A stretch of DNA of 64,000 nucleotides from Takakia lepidozioides (Eukaryota; Streptophyta; Takakiopsida; Takakiales; Takakiaceae): assembly GCA_030704615.1 (NCBI GenBank), contig CM060731.1:15004001-15068000 (forward strand). The letters are read 5' to 3'. Shown here one piece after another: positions 23,116-34,240 of this stretch; the stretch's first letter is position 1, and each line of letters begins with the position of its first letter. The notes under the pieces were generated by a model that was not told where the DNA came from, ran no database searches, and saw nothing but the letters and a program-made list of their open reading frames with translations. Position numbers and translations under genes: made by a program.

Positions 23116-24505
23116 CCTTTGTTCCGCTGTTTTTATGGAAACACTTTGCTCATCAGTTTTTTTGGATCAAGAACCGAGGTGCAGAACAAGCCTTTCACAT
23201 CTTGTGGTGCTGGGGAGGCAGCGGAAGAGCAGAATGTGATTGGTAATGTTGGGGGACTGTAGAGAGGGATTGAGAGATGTACTCAAATGGAGCAGCAGAT
23301 TATGGTTTTCACTGATGCGTGATGCTTGCTTGCTGACCAGATTAAGGACTGGGTTATGGAGCTGAAAGCGGGATCCTACTTGTCAAGGCCCAAGTACGGA
23401 GTCCCTTCCAAGTGGTAGCTACGCCTCCTACGAAGCCTTCAGGGATCCCAACAAGATTAGGTCATAACACTTCGCTGTTTCTGTATGCGGGTATTCTATG
23501 CACCGTGAACTGTCTTTTGGCTTGACCAACACCTAGTAATCTGGTCGAAGAAGGGGCCTATAATGGGAAGAATCGCCCTTTTGAATATCTGGCATGTAGG
23601 TCAGCACTGGAGCATGGAACAGCGCTGACTGGAGTTCTTTAAAGATCCTTCACAATGATGCGACTGCAGCTTTGGCAATATGCTTATGTAGAACGTGAAG
23701 GAGTCTGTCAGGAAGGATATTTACTGACTCTGTTATTGTGAACTGGATTGTACCCCTGGTGGTTGAATGACGTAAGAGTCTTGGTTTTTCCTCGGAAAAA
23801 GGCTCTTACTGTCAGCAGCTTAGGTTGCTCTTTCTAAGCAGGGCAGGGAAGGAGGAAATTCGGGGTTTTTTCCCTTGTAGCTGGCAAGGTGCTTAGAATG
23901 GTTAAACAGCCATCCTCCGTCATCGGTTCTCTATATTGCCTTTGGAACCGTAGCACTACTCATTGCCACACAGATTGATCAGCTAGCTCTCGGACTCGAA
24001 GCCAGTGGACAACAGTTCTTTTGGGTTTTGAGAGCCCCTGCCAGTAAACAAGGATCAGAGGGCAGATCTGCCACAAAGCCAGGCACATTGCAGAGTGGTC
24101 GAGGCACTCGTACTTCCGTGCACTGCAGCTGGGTTTCCACATAGCCAACGGGCTTGAAGAAAGGTTTTAGTTGGGGATCACTCAATTTGGACACTGCTAA
24201 GCTGGTGTGTGGGGCAGGCTTTGCAGGAACTTGCTTGCCAGCTTTACTTCAATGAAACTTGTGAGGGTGCCAAGGTGAACTGTTGCTAAGGGGAAATGAG
24301 CTCCACGACCTCCATCGTCACCACGGTTTTGTGTAGAAGACGGTTGGGATTCCAAAGCATGGTGAGCTGTTGAACTCAAATGAAATGGAGGGGAACAACA
24401 GGCACGTGGCCAGGGAACCTAGGAAACCATATAGAACTTAGGGAACCGGGAACCAGTTACCAGATATTTTGGGTGTAACTTTAAATTTTTAAATTTGAAA
24501 ACCTT
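23116..24505. other. Leader of gypsy copy 3, no recognisable gene
   Basis: About 1.4 kb with only short open frames. It is unlike the leader of copy 2. Nothing further is supported. Confidence 0.4.
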
Positions 24506-24635
24506 AAAAAAAAAAAAAAAAAAAAAACCCTTTTGATCTAATTTAAATGATTTAGAGCCAAATTGGTCATTTTGTCAAATGGACTCTGTTTGACTCAGTT
24601 TTTGAGGGGATAGCTGCAAAAAGGGGAAATCTATT
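24506..24635 (+). repeat. A-rich leader module shared with gypsy copy 2
   Basis: A run of about 22 A followed by ttttgatctaatttaaatga and some 90 bp more, matching 7532-7667. After it, copy 3 carries an extra 1.1 kb that copy 2 lacks. Confidence 0.6.
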
Positions 24636-24780
24636 ATCTAGACCTGGTTTTAGTTTTTGGGACTCTGCTAAGAATCTATGGAATTTTTAGAGTGTGAGTG
24701 TGCCATGAAAGATCCACAATTCTGTTTCTAGAACCTGTTCTGGTCTACATGAGAGATAAATCTGGGGATGTACTCCTTGT

Positions 24781-25302
24781 ATGGCTGGGGGAAATGAGGA
24801 CGTCATTGAAGGGCAGGTCTCTTCTCTTAGCCCGTGCACACAAGGGGACAGGATTTATGTTTCCCAAGGAACTCAGACTGATTTGAGTGGAGAACAGTTG
24901 GACGAGTTGATTGCATACTGGGAGTCAGGCATTAGCAGTAGACAACAAACTGCTGTAGTTGGCGTTGAGGGCCTCAATATTGCTTTGGACAGTCAGAACT
25001 CTGTTGGAGCCAGCAGTTCTGCAGCTGTAGGTGAAATACCAAAGTGGGTGAAAGCTAGGCTTGGAACACAGCCAAAGACAGCCCCGGGGACCAAGGTGTT
25101 CAGCCACAAGGCCGTGGTGTACTGGAGCAGAGGAGCAGGAGCTACACAAGTTTGTGCAATCAGACATGGTTGCAGCCGGACACGCTCTGCACAAGGCAAC
25201 CACGAGCGGGGGTTCATTGACAATGACAAGTTTGTTTTGCTTGAAGGAGATGCAGTCATTCGCAATGAGGACACCCGCAACGTCTCAAAGCTTTCGAGTT
25301 GA
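24781..25302 (+). other. Unrecognised 173-codon open frame in the leader of gypsy copy 3
   Basis: The frame lies inside a 1.1-kb stretch (24636-25743) that is absent from copy 2. Composition is protein-like, with LSGEQLDELIAYWESGISS and EIPKWVKARLG. A second protein-like stretch follows in another frame at about 25350-25435 (STWQKEEEGWLERATVAWD). I cannot assign a family. Only its last part (from about 25600) is matched by copy 1, so it may be captured sequence or a leader ORF lost elsewhere. Confidence 0.35.
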
Positions 25303-26022
25303 GAGACTGTCAGACCCTACCTTTGTTTTCTTTAGTGTTCAGTGAGCGGAGATAGGGGAGTACTGCTTTGTCTCTACCTGGCAGAAAGAGGAGGAGGGTT
25401 GGTTAGAGCGAGCTACTGTAGCTTGGGACAAGGTTAGTGGCAGTTTTGGACATAGATATACCGCCTACACCTTACCATCATGCAGAGCGAGGCACTTTGA
25501 GAGAAGTAGCAGTTGATAGCATAGATCAGGATTAGATCTTGCTTGGTCGGGCTTCTATTCTTCCCCTCCATCTCTTTACTATTTTCATTACTTGTACTTG
25601 TAGTTGCCAAAGCCTCTCTTGGTGGAGGCCAGTCAGTCCGGGGTTTTGGGCTGGGATATTCTGCAGGATCAGCATTGCAGATGGATTTTGGTGTGGGGGT
25701 GTTGATGTTTTGATTTCTTGTGTTTGGATCCCCCCCAACACCTGCATGCTTGACTGTGCGCCATGTTGGTTTTGTGTGGGCGCTTGCTTTCATAGGGATT
25801 AGGCCGGATTTGATCACCGGTCAATCCTAGAGTATGCTGTCGGTGGTGAGGCTGGAGTGATGACCAGCAAGACCACCAGTGTTTCTTCTATGGTGAACTG
25901 GGTTGATGACAGCCAACCATAGGAGTTCTTGCGGTGGATGCAGGTGCAGGTGCCCTGAGCCACTGGGATATGACCCTTAAACTGCAACAGTGCCACCGTG
26001 TCACTATTAGAATTAGTACTAG

Positions 26023-27480
26023 AGCCTTATAGTGTCACGTGGGGAGGTGCACATTGTGAGTGTCATCACGGAGTTACCCAGGGGTTCTGAGGGGAGTACG
26101 GCTACAGGCAGTAACAGTGAGAGTGGGTTCACCAGACGAGGTGTTCGTTTCAGACCACCTTCACCTCCACCCTCAACTAGTGCAGAGTCAGACACAGACT
26201 CGGAGGCTTCATCAACAGGTGTGCAGTTTCATTCGCCATTGTTGTGGGACGACATGGAGGAGATGTATGGAGCTACCAAGGGGCCTCGTAGGTACTCTGG
26301 AGCTGTGGGCACAATTGAGCTGGATGACTTTATCCAGGAGTTCGACAGCTGGTGTGATTTGCAGCAGATGCGCAATCCACAGCTATTCACCCCATTCATG
26401 GCGTGGAAGGGACTGTTCCAGCATTTGGAAGGCCCGCCTATGGACGATTACCACGAGTTCAGGCGAGGACATGAAGCAGAGATTGAGGAGTGGAGGATGT
26501 ATTGGTCACCTGACTACGTCTCCATTACTCGAGGCACGACGCGACCAGTAGCTGCATCAGTACCAATATCTCCCACTGCCAGCACTAGTAGTGGAACAAG
26601 TAGTGCGGTACTTCTGCAGGTGGTACCAGTTCAAAAAGGTGCTACTACTCCTCCTGCCACGACTACAACACATGTGCCTAGATTCAACCCGGTGGTGGAG
26701 TTCTTCCAGGAGTTGCGGAGGAACTACCAAGGTGTACGGACAGAGAAGCTGCGAAGTTTGCAAGACTTCCAGCGCAAACCCAGTGAGAGCTGCGAGAGGC
26801 GTACACTCGTATGAGGCGCTTGATAAGTGTGACCCAAGGGGTTACTGAAGCTCAGCAATCCAGTTTGGTATGGAATTCTGGACAAGGAGCTCAGAGAAGG
26901 GTGCGAGATGCAACCCTGTTACAAGCAGCCCAACCCACATTAGCAGATGTGTTTCTGCTGGCTGAGCGGATTGAGCTCAACATGGTGGAGGAGCGAGTTG
27001 TTACCATTGGATTTGGCAAGGACATGCCTGCACGAGGCGCAGCTGCCAGCCCACAGGCACAAGGGACTGCCCAACAGCGTGGTCAGGGGGGCAAGGTTTC
27101 CCAACCATGGAGCTTACAGGGGACCTCAGGTGCAGAGGCCCGTGGCATCTTTTGCAGGCCAACAGCAACCAGGGGTGATATGTTGGACATGTGGAGGACC
27201 CCATGTCAAGAGAGATTGCCCAGAGAGTGGCAGAAGGCCGGCACAAGCACAGCCTGCACAGTTGCAGTGTGGGCATTGTGGCAAGTATGGGCATGGAGAT
27301 GCCCAGTGTTATGACTTGCATCCTGAGTTGCGCCCAGGCCAGTTCCAAGGGAACAATGGTGGCCGGGGGCGAGGTGGACCAGCCCAGAGAGGACGAGGTG
27401 GTCGGGCACGAGGTGCAGGCCAAGGGCAAGCTCAACATGGCCAAGGACGCGGAGGTCAGGGTGTTGACCAAGGCATGGCC
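26023..27480 (+). pseudogene. gag: Gag and zinc-knuckle region of gypsy copy 3
   Basis: The longest intact gag frame of the three (open from 26023 to 26814). It holds the Ser-rich N terminus, FIQEFDSWCDLQQMRNPQLF and NPVVEFFQELRRNYQGVR; the rest (LLAERIELNMVEER, then CWTCGGPHVKRDC and CGHCGKYGHGDAQC) follows after frameshifts near 26790, 26870 and 27100. The tail is Gly/Arg-rich (GRGGPAQRGRGGRARGAG). The open frame starts after a TAG at 26020 with no ATG before the conserved residues, so translation may begin at a non-AUG codon or after splicing. Confidence 0.86.
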
Positions 27481-28570
27481 AACCGGCTTCAGCAGCTAGA
27501 GCAGAGGCTCGCTGCCATGGCTACAGCTCAGCAGGCTCCCGGGATGGTCCACCTCCTGCTCCTGAGGGAGGAGATATGGGAGGCATGGGATTCATGTGCG
27601 GAGCAGCACTACCACTAGAGCAGGTGGAGTCTGCTGCTGCAGCCGTGACTCGAGGAGCAGCACGAGTTCCTGAGCCACGAGGTGCAGAGGTGGAATTGGA
27701 TCCACAGCGTGGGGAGGCAAGCCGTCAGGCGAGGCTTCCTCAGTCATTCACATTGGCGGAGACTGTGTCGACGCCATCCATGGCACCTAGTTCTCGCCCG
27801 ACTGTTACCGAGGCGGAGGTTACTATGCCATTGGGGAGAGCTACACGTGCAGCACTGACACCTGCTGCCAAGGCTAGTGCAGCCGGTGTGTTGGGGGCAG
27901 CCACCTCTGTGTGTCAAGCCCCACTGTTCTCGGCAACCATGATTGCGACGCGGGGGGGTAAGACCAGCTGCAGTGTTCAGACTAGCAGCAACACTCTGTG
28001 AGAGTGGGGAGGTCACTTCATCTTCTGCGGAGTTACTGGAAGGTGTAGTGGCAGAGGGATCCTCGGATTTGAGGGTCAAGACTGCCACGGCTGCGCCATG
28101 GCAAGCTGCAGCTGCCAGGTTGACGGAGCTGCCAGCTAGGCCAGCCTTTGAGCGCGCCATGGTGACACCTGGAGTTGTCTTGTTAGACAACCAGGAGGCA
28201 TTTTCACTTTGAGTGGACCGGCAGGCAAGAAGTACCGGCCACTGCGGGGTCTTGTTGGACTCAGGAGCTCAGCCACTGATGTTGGGCAGAGCTGCTATTG
28301 CAGGTTTGGGCCTCATGGAGGCGGATATGGAGCCTTGTCCTTTCCAGATACAGACATCTCTGGGAGGATCAGAGCAGGCTCGGGCATGACACGGCTGTTG
28401 GCCATTAGACTGCAACCGGATCATCCTGTAGATGGCAGTGATGCGAGCCAAGGCCATTGTGACACAGACGCGGTCTCTTACGATGTTTGTTGGTGGGGCG
28501 TGTTATATCCCATGGGCTTCACCCTGGATTTTGGGAGGAGTCAGCATCCTACAGGCCTGGATGGCAGTCA
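27470..28570 (+). pseudogene. Linker and protease region of gypsy copy 3
   Basis: Starts with the coiled coil MANRLQQLEQRLAAMA (27475), continues in an Ala-rich linker (27576-28001) and reaches the protease. The DSG motif lies across a frameshift: an extra G near 28250 moves ctcaggagctcagcc out of frame. VLVGG is also disrupted near 28480-28500. This protease is therefore broken as sequenced. Confidence 0.8.
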
Positions 28571-28929
28571 GGGGATGGTCGTCGTGCACAGCTCCCTGTG
28601 ACATTCATTGGGGGTATTGCGGCTGCCCAGCGGGGCAAGATGCCAACACTAGCCGCCTTTACAGCTGCAGTTAGTTGGCCTGGAGAGTTGCTGGAAGGCA
28701 ATGCCCATGCAGAGGATGTGCCACCTCCAGCAGAGCAGGATGACATGCATGGTACGGCGGAGTTGCCTGCCATGGTTGCTCACACTCCATTGTGGGGTAC
28801 GAGCAAGGATTTGCAGCAGGCTGCTGATGGACGGGTGCAACAAGCCTGGGTAGAGGCCTTCGTACCGTCAGGAGAAGAGGAGAGTGCGGTGATTGCACCA
28901 GGACCACCTCAGTTGTCGCCATTGGACAC

Positions 28930-29900
28930 CACACCTCTTGTGTGGCAGTGCCGGATGAAGGCATATGCCTTCTGGACTTGTTTGGCGGGATCAGCACTGG
29001 ATTGGCTGCAGTACTGCAGGCAGGTGTACGAGTTCGACGTTACCTGTATGTGGAGAGGGATGAGACTGCACGACGCGTCTCACTGCGCCATGTTGGTTGG
29101 TACAGCAGTACCCTGATTTGTTGCCAGTGTCTGCAGTTCGTGGATACCAACAAGCCTTGCCAGCAGACATTTCGTTGCTGGGGGCGCAGGATTTGGAGCG
29201 GGTTGGCTCCATTGATCTGGTAGTGGCAGGTTGGCCCTGCCAAGGGCATTCATCAGCCGGGCATGGCAATGGATTGCGAGACTCGAGGACGGGTCTGTTT
29301 TGGGAGATGGTGCGGATTTTGCGCCACTTGCAGCTTCATCAAGCTGTATCTCCAGCATACATCTTGGAGAATGTGCCACTGATGGGTGATTCTCGGGCCA
29401 GGGTGATGGCCAGTGTGCATCAAGTCCGGTCGTGGCTTGGGTCAGCAGTGTTGCTGGATGCAGCTGCAATGGGCTCATCGTCCACGGCTATGGTGGACTA
29501 ACTTGATGCCACCCGCACTGCTCAAGCGTGCATTTGATGGGGTGCAGCGGCCAGCACACCTCACAGTGGATAGCATTTTGGACACAGGGAGGCAGTCTCA
29601 ACGTGTGAGACACGATGACCGTTCGCCTTTGGCAGTGGTCAACAGGGGGTCAACCACGAGCAGCATTACCTACACTGCTCAGCTTCCCAGGATCCCATGC
29701 TTTTCGGGATGGTGGACCTGGCCTTGTGGGATAGCCAGTTGCAACAATTAGTGGAGCCAATGCTGACGAGCGCGAGCGGGCGATGGGTTTTCCACTGGTA
29801 CCACGGCGGTGCCATCTCTTTCTGAGGCATCACGTCGTCAGGTGTTGGGGCAAGCAATGGATCTCAATTGCTTGACCTGGATTATCAGCTTGGCTATGGC
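28930..29900 (+). pseudogene. C5-cytosine DNA methyltransferase domain in gypsy copy 3, catalytic motifs intact
   Basis: Motif I (LLDLFGGISTGL) lies at about 28965-29000, then VRRYLYVERDETARRVS, motif IV GWPCQGHSSAG (about 29229-29262), motif VI ILENVPLMGD (about 29358-29388), motif VIII HRPRLWWTNL (about 29478-29508), motif IX and motif X (LGQAMDLN near 29845-29870). Catalytic Cys and the ENV Glu are present. Frameshifts near 29090, 29470, 29645 and 29770 split the domain. The collinear motif order and R-W-W-x-N motif resemble DNMT3-type de novo enzymes. Confidence 0.88.
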
Positions 29901-30249
29901 TGAGCACGCAGAGTACGGAGTACACTTCCCTTCATGGTCTCCCTGCCTACCGAGACGGTACAGGCAGCGAGTGGGGGCGAGCAGGTGAGGACCACGAGGT
30001 GCAGGCCGCATCCATGGCACACGTGGGAGGTGCTCGAGGTTCAGAGGAGTTGGCAGCCAAGGCGGCGGTGATGGATCAGGTTGGGGATTTTCTCGGATTG
30101 AGGAGGTCTCAAGGATGGGATGATGGGGCAGGATGAGGATTGTCACTGACAGAGGAAGTGGTCACTGCTCAAGAGGTTGCAGCATAGCAACCACGGGACG
30201 CGTCTCTACCTCTAAGCCTGCTGGACTCAAGGTTGCAGTCACGGAGGAC

Positions 30250-30742
30250 AACTGGGAGCCTGATTTGGGTCACCGGAGGAGAGAGACGACGTATACGGCG
30301 GTTTTGAGGCTTACAGGAACTGCTTTGCCTTCAGTTTGAAGGACTTAGGAGCACTGAAGGGTCAAGAGCGCATTGAATTGGCTACTGACACGCCAATCTT
30401 TCGGAGACCCTATAGATACAGTGACTTGAGAGGTCCTTGATTCAGATGAGAACTCAGGACCTTGGGAGGCTGGTTTGGTTGAGCTATCTGGGGGAGAGTA
30501 TGCTTCAGCCACAGTGATGCCAGCCAAGAAGGACATTGGACGGAGAGACGTATGTGCGTGATTACCGGCCTGTAAATCGTCAGACCAAGTCCGATAGGTA
30601 TGCCATGCCAACACCAGAGGAGATCTTTGATGCCATTGGGCATGCCAAGGTCTTTAGCACGTTGGATTTACGATCCGGATATCACCAGTTGCCGATCAAG
30701 GAGGCGGATAAGCAAAAGACGACATTTTGGGGGATCAATGAG
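30250..30742 (+). pseudogene. Reverse transcriptase, first block, gypsy copy 3
   Basis: Encodes the RT fingers up to the STLDLRSGYHQLPI palm motif and then stops being collinear at about 30742 (gggatcaatgag), where the sequence jumps back upstream. Small deletions occur near 30430, 30535 and 30565. Confidence 0.78.
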
Positions 30743-31450
30743 AACTCAGGACCTTGAGCTATCTGGGGGAGAGTATGCTTTGATGAAGCAATTATGTGCG
30801 GTGATTTGGTCAAGTCCGATAGGTATGCCATGGAGGAGATCTTTGGGCATGTCTTTTTGGGAGCCAATTGCCGATTTCCAATCGAGCTATCATGCTTCAC
30901 CACAGTGATGGAATTGGACGAGAGACGTATGTGCGGTGATTTGTAAATCGTTCCTCCATGAGGAATTAGCACACTCACCAGTTGCCGATGGATCATTGAT
31001 TCAGGAGATGAGCTATCTATGCTTCAGCCACAATGATGGACCGGAGAGACGTATGTGCGGTGATTACCGGCCTGTAAATCGTGTCCGATAGGTATGCCAT
31101 TCTTTGACATTGGGCATGCCAAGGCCCGATCCGGAGTTGGATTGATAGACGGCATCAATAGGACCTTTGGGAGGCTGGTTTGGTTGAGCTATCTGGGGGA
31201 GAGTATGCTTCAGCCACAGTGATGCCAGCCAAGAAGGATGTCTTTGGCAATTGGACGGAGAGACGTATGTGCGGTGATTACCGGCTGTAAATCGTCAGAC
31301 CAAGTCCGATAGGTATGCCATGCCAACATCAGAGGAGATCTTTGATGCCATTGGGCATCCAAGGTCTTTAGCACGTTGGATTTACGATCCGGATATCACC
31401 AGTTGCCGATCAAGGAGGCGGATAAGCAAAAGACGGCATTCTGGGGATCA
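30448..31450 (+). repeat. Reiterated RT segment in gypsy copy 3
   Basis: A roughly 290-bp RT block (30448-30742) is followed by two degraded re-readings (about 30743-31028 and 31029-31160) that keep short ordered words from the block while skipping others (tatgtgcggtgatt, gataggtatgcca, tcaccagttgccgat). A nearly complete copy then starts at 31165. Copies 1 and 2 have the block once. Confidence 0.75.
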
Positions 31451-32380
31451 ATGAGCACGGGAAGGATTGCCTATACCAGTGGCGGTTCTTACCATTTGGG
31501 CTTAAAACGCTCCGCAGAGTTTCAAGAGAGTCATGGACAGGATTCTAGCAAGGGTGGAGTTTGCTCGGTGCTACATAGATGACATCATCATCTTTAGTGC
31601 TACGGTGGAAGAGCATGAGAGACACCTTCAGGGGGTATTTGAGCGCTTGAGGGCGCACGGATTGAAGTTACATCCGGGAAAGTGCAAGTTTTTCCACAAC
31701 CAGATTGAGTATCTGGGTCACATGATATATCCTGGAGGATGGGGGTACAGTAGACTAAGGTAGAGTCCATTGCACAGGTTCCACGCCCCACGGATGTGAG
31801 CCGAGTTCGAGCTTTCATGGGGTTAGCAAACTATTATAGACGGTTTGTTAAGGGATTTAGTGCCATTGCAAAGGCTCTAACCAAGCTGACCAAGGTGGAC
31901 CAGGAGTGGCAGTGGGAAGATGAGCAAGAACAAGCTTTTCAAGAGCTCAAGGCGAGGTTGACCTCGGCGCCCATCTTGAGACGACCTATCAGGGGGCGTC
32001 TTTTCAGCTGCATACAGATTGGAGCATGCTGGGGCTTGGAGCGGTGCTCACACAGGTGGATGATGAGGGAAGAGAGTTTGTAGTGGCTTATGCTAGCCGC
32101 TCGAACAATGTTGCAGAGTCTAAGTATAGCTCATATGAGGGAGAATGCTTAGCTGCAGTGTGGGCCGTGGCACACTTCAGGTGCTATCTATACGGCAATC
32201 TCTTCACCCTTGTCACGGATCACCAACCACTCAAGTGGTTGATGGAGTCAGACAAGCTTACGGGGAAGCTTGCACGGTGGGCACTCATCCTTCAAGAGTA
32301 TGACTTTCAGGTGGTGCATCGACCGGGTTTGGTCAATCGCAATGCAGATGGGTTGAGTCGCAATCCATGCACGAGCCAGC
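31165..32380 (+). pseudogene. Reverse transcriptase and RNase H, main block, gypsy copy 3
   Basis: The palm runs from STLDLRSGYHQLPI (about 31368-31410) to YIDDIIIFSATVEEHERHLQ (31573-31632) and IEYLGHMIYPGG, then AFMGLANYYRRFVKGF (31811-31860). RNase H (MLGLGAVLTQVDDEGREF from 32026) is open to VVHRPGLVNRNADGLSRNP at about 32310-32368. Frame breaks are near 31500, 31740 and 32010. The YIDD catalytic motif is intact. Confidence 0.87.
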
Positions 32381-32599
32381 AGGATGACACTGGAGCTCGG
32401 TGGCATGGTGACGAGGAGATGGTGCCCGGATGGCATGCATCTGCATTTCTGTGTATCTTGGCAGCGGAAGGCCAGGTTGGACCTGCAACAGGGATGACTG
32501 TAGATCAAGTGTCTGAGGACCCTGAGGCCAGCAATGAGCAAGGCGCCAAAGATATACATGAGGATTCAGTTGTGTTGGACTACCTCCGCACTGGAGACT

Positions 32600-33992
32600 G
32601 CAGCCACTGTGACTGCCAAGGAGAGGGATCGGATCCTACAACGAGCCAAGAGGTTCAAGTGGGAGGGGACACACCTGCTCGAGTGTGGGAGGATGGTCGA
32701 GTGAGGATTGTGCCTCACCCAACACAGCGGGCACGGTTAGTGCGGCATGCCCATGAGGAGTTGGGGCATTTTGGGGTGCGACGCACTCATAGTCTACTGC
32801 AAGGGCAGTATTGGTGGCGTGGTATGCACACAGAGGTGCAACAATTTGTGGCTAGGTGCATGGTGTGTGACAGGGTGCGTGCTTCATTCAACGCCCCTAC
32901 TCCACAATTGCACCCTCTTCCGATCATGGGATTGGGCTACAGGTGGAGTCTTGACTTCGCAGGGCGTTGCCACTGACCATGCGCCACAACAAGTACGTGT
33001 TGGTGATGGTGGAGCACTTCTCCAAGTGGATTGAATTGGTTCCATTGCCTGATAAGGCTAGTGAGGGAGCTGCGTATGCATTCTTGGATTGTGTGCTTAG
33101 CCGATTCGGTGCTCCAGCTGAGGTACTCACGGACCAAGGGAGAGAGTTCTTGGGGGAGTTTCAAGCTTTGTGTGACAAGGCCTTGATAGACCACCGCACC
33201 ACTTCTCGGGATCATCCTGAGGCCGATGGCTTGGCAGAGAGAGTTGTTCAGACAGTAAAGAGGGGTTTGCGCAAGTATGGCTTGCAGAAGGGACACCTAG
33301 GAGATTGGGACCTTCAGTTACCCTGGTTAGCCATGGGCTACAGGTTCAGCAAGCAAGCATCACTTGCCTCCTTCTCGCCATACTTTCTTCTCTTTGGCCG
33401 AGAGCCGGATTTGCCTACATCCACTCGCAGAGAAGCTGCTACAGTTCTTAACCTTGACGATCCGGACGTGTGGGCACGTGCATATGAGCAGCGTGCAGAG
33501 TTGTTCAAGAAAGTCATGCCCATGGCTTTCGAGAACCTTGCCATTGCACAACATCGTGATACGTTGAGGTATGTTACCATACGTGGTGGGGGCTATCGTC
33601 TTGGGGTTTGGAGATTCAACCCTGGTGACTATGTCTATCTGCAGCAGACTGCTCCTACGACCTTGGATGTGACTGCAGGACGTGTTATTTTGAGGGTTCG
33701 AGAGGTTTTGCCCTCAGGCGTCTTGGTCTTGGAGGGTCGAGATGGCATAACTTGGAAGGACCATGTGCGTAATTCTGCGCCATGTCACCTTCCGAATGTC
33801 GATGGCAGGATTGACCCAAACCTGGCAGTGGTATCTGCAAGTTTGAAATGCATGTTGTGTGGGTCTGCTAGAAGGGCAGCCATCATGCTGATGTGTGATC
33901 GATGCTCTAGAGGTTGGCATATAGGATGCTTGACTCCACCTCTTGAGATGGTTCCTACTGGGGATTGGTTATGTCCGCATTGCATTGGATAG
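32600..33992 (+). CDS. Integrase with C-terminal PHD finger, gypsy copy 3
   Basis: This is the best-preserved integrase in the window. The H2C2 finger (HAHEELGHFGVRRTH, then CMVCDRV) is in the open frame ending at 32976. A one-base shift near 32965 (gcagggcgttgcc) leads into a 341-codon frame, 32967-33992. That frame carries KYVLVMVEHFSKWIELVPLP, TDQGREFLG and EADGLAERVVQTVKR, so the second Asp and the Glu of the DDE triad are intact and the first (DFAG) sits just before the shift. A C-terminal integrase domain (GDYVYLQQTAP) follows, and a PHD finger ends the protein at a TAG. Only one indel separates this from a complete integrase, so it is the most recent-looking part of the element. Confidence 0.86.
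33849..33989 (+). other. PHD zinc finger at the integrase C terminus, gypsy copy 3
   Basis: The spacing is CMLC, CDRC (ten residues on), HIGC (H five residues on) and CPHC, a complete C4HC3 PHD finger with the usual Trp two residues before the last Cys pair (GDWLCPHC). It is in frame with the integrase core and is the last domain before the stop. By family knowledge it may bind a histone H3 tail and so bias integration; the ligand cannot be read from sequence. Confidence 0.88.
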
Positions 33993-34240
33993 TGGGAGTG
34001 GATACAACCATGGGAGGCTAACAAGAAATGCAAGACCAAGCTACTAAGAGACCTTGAACACCCGAGATCCTGGCTCAAGTTCACAGATTGCAAGACGGCG
34101 ACTAACGATGGGGCTACTCTTGTACCCGGCCTCTTGGTCTACAGAGTTTGAGTACAACAGGGACAATGATAGAGGACTTAGTACGGCTGTGGCTATTACA
34201 TCTTGTAGCTATCTGGAGTTAGAGGGACCTATCCACCAGC

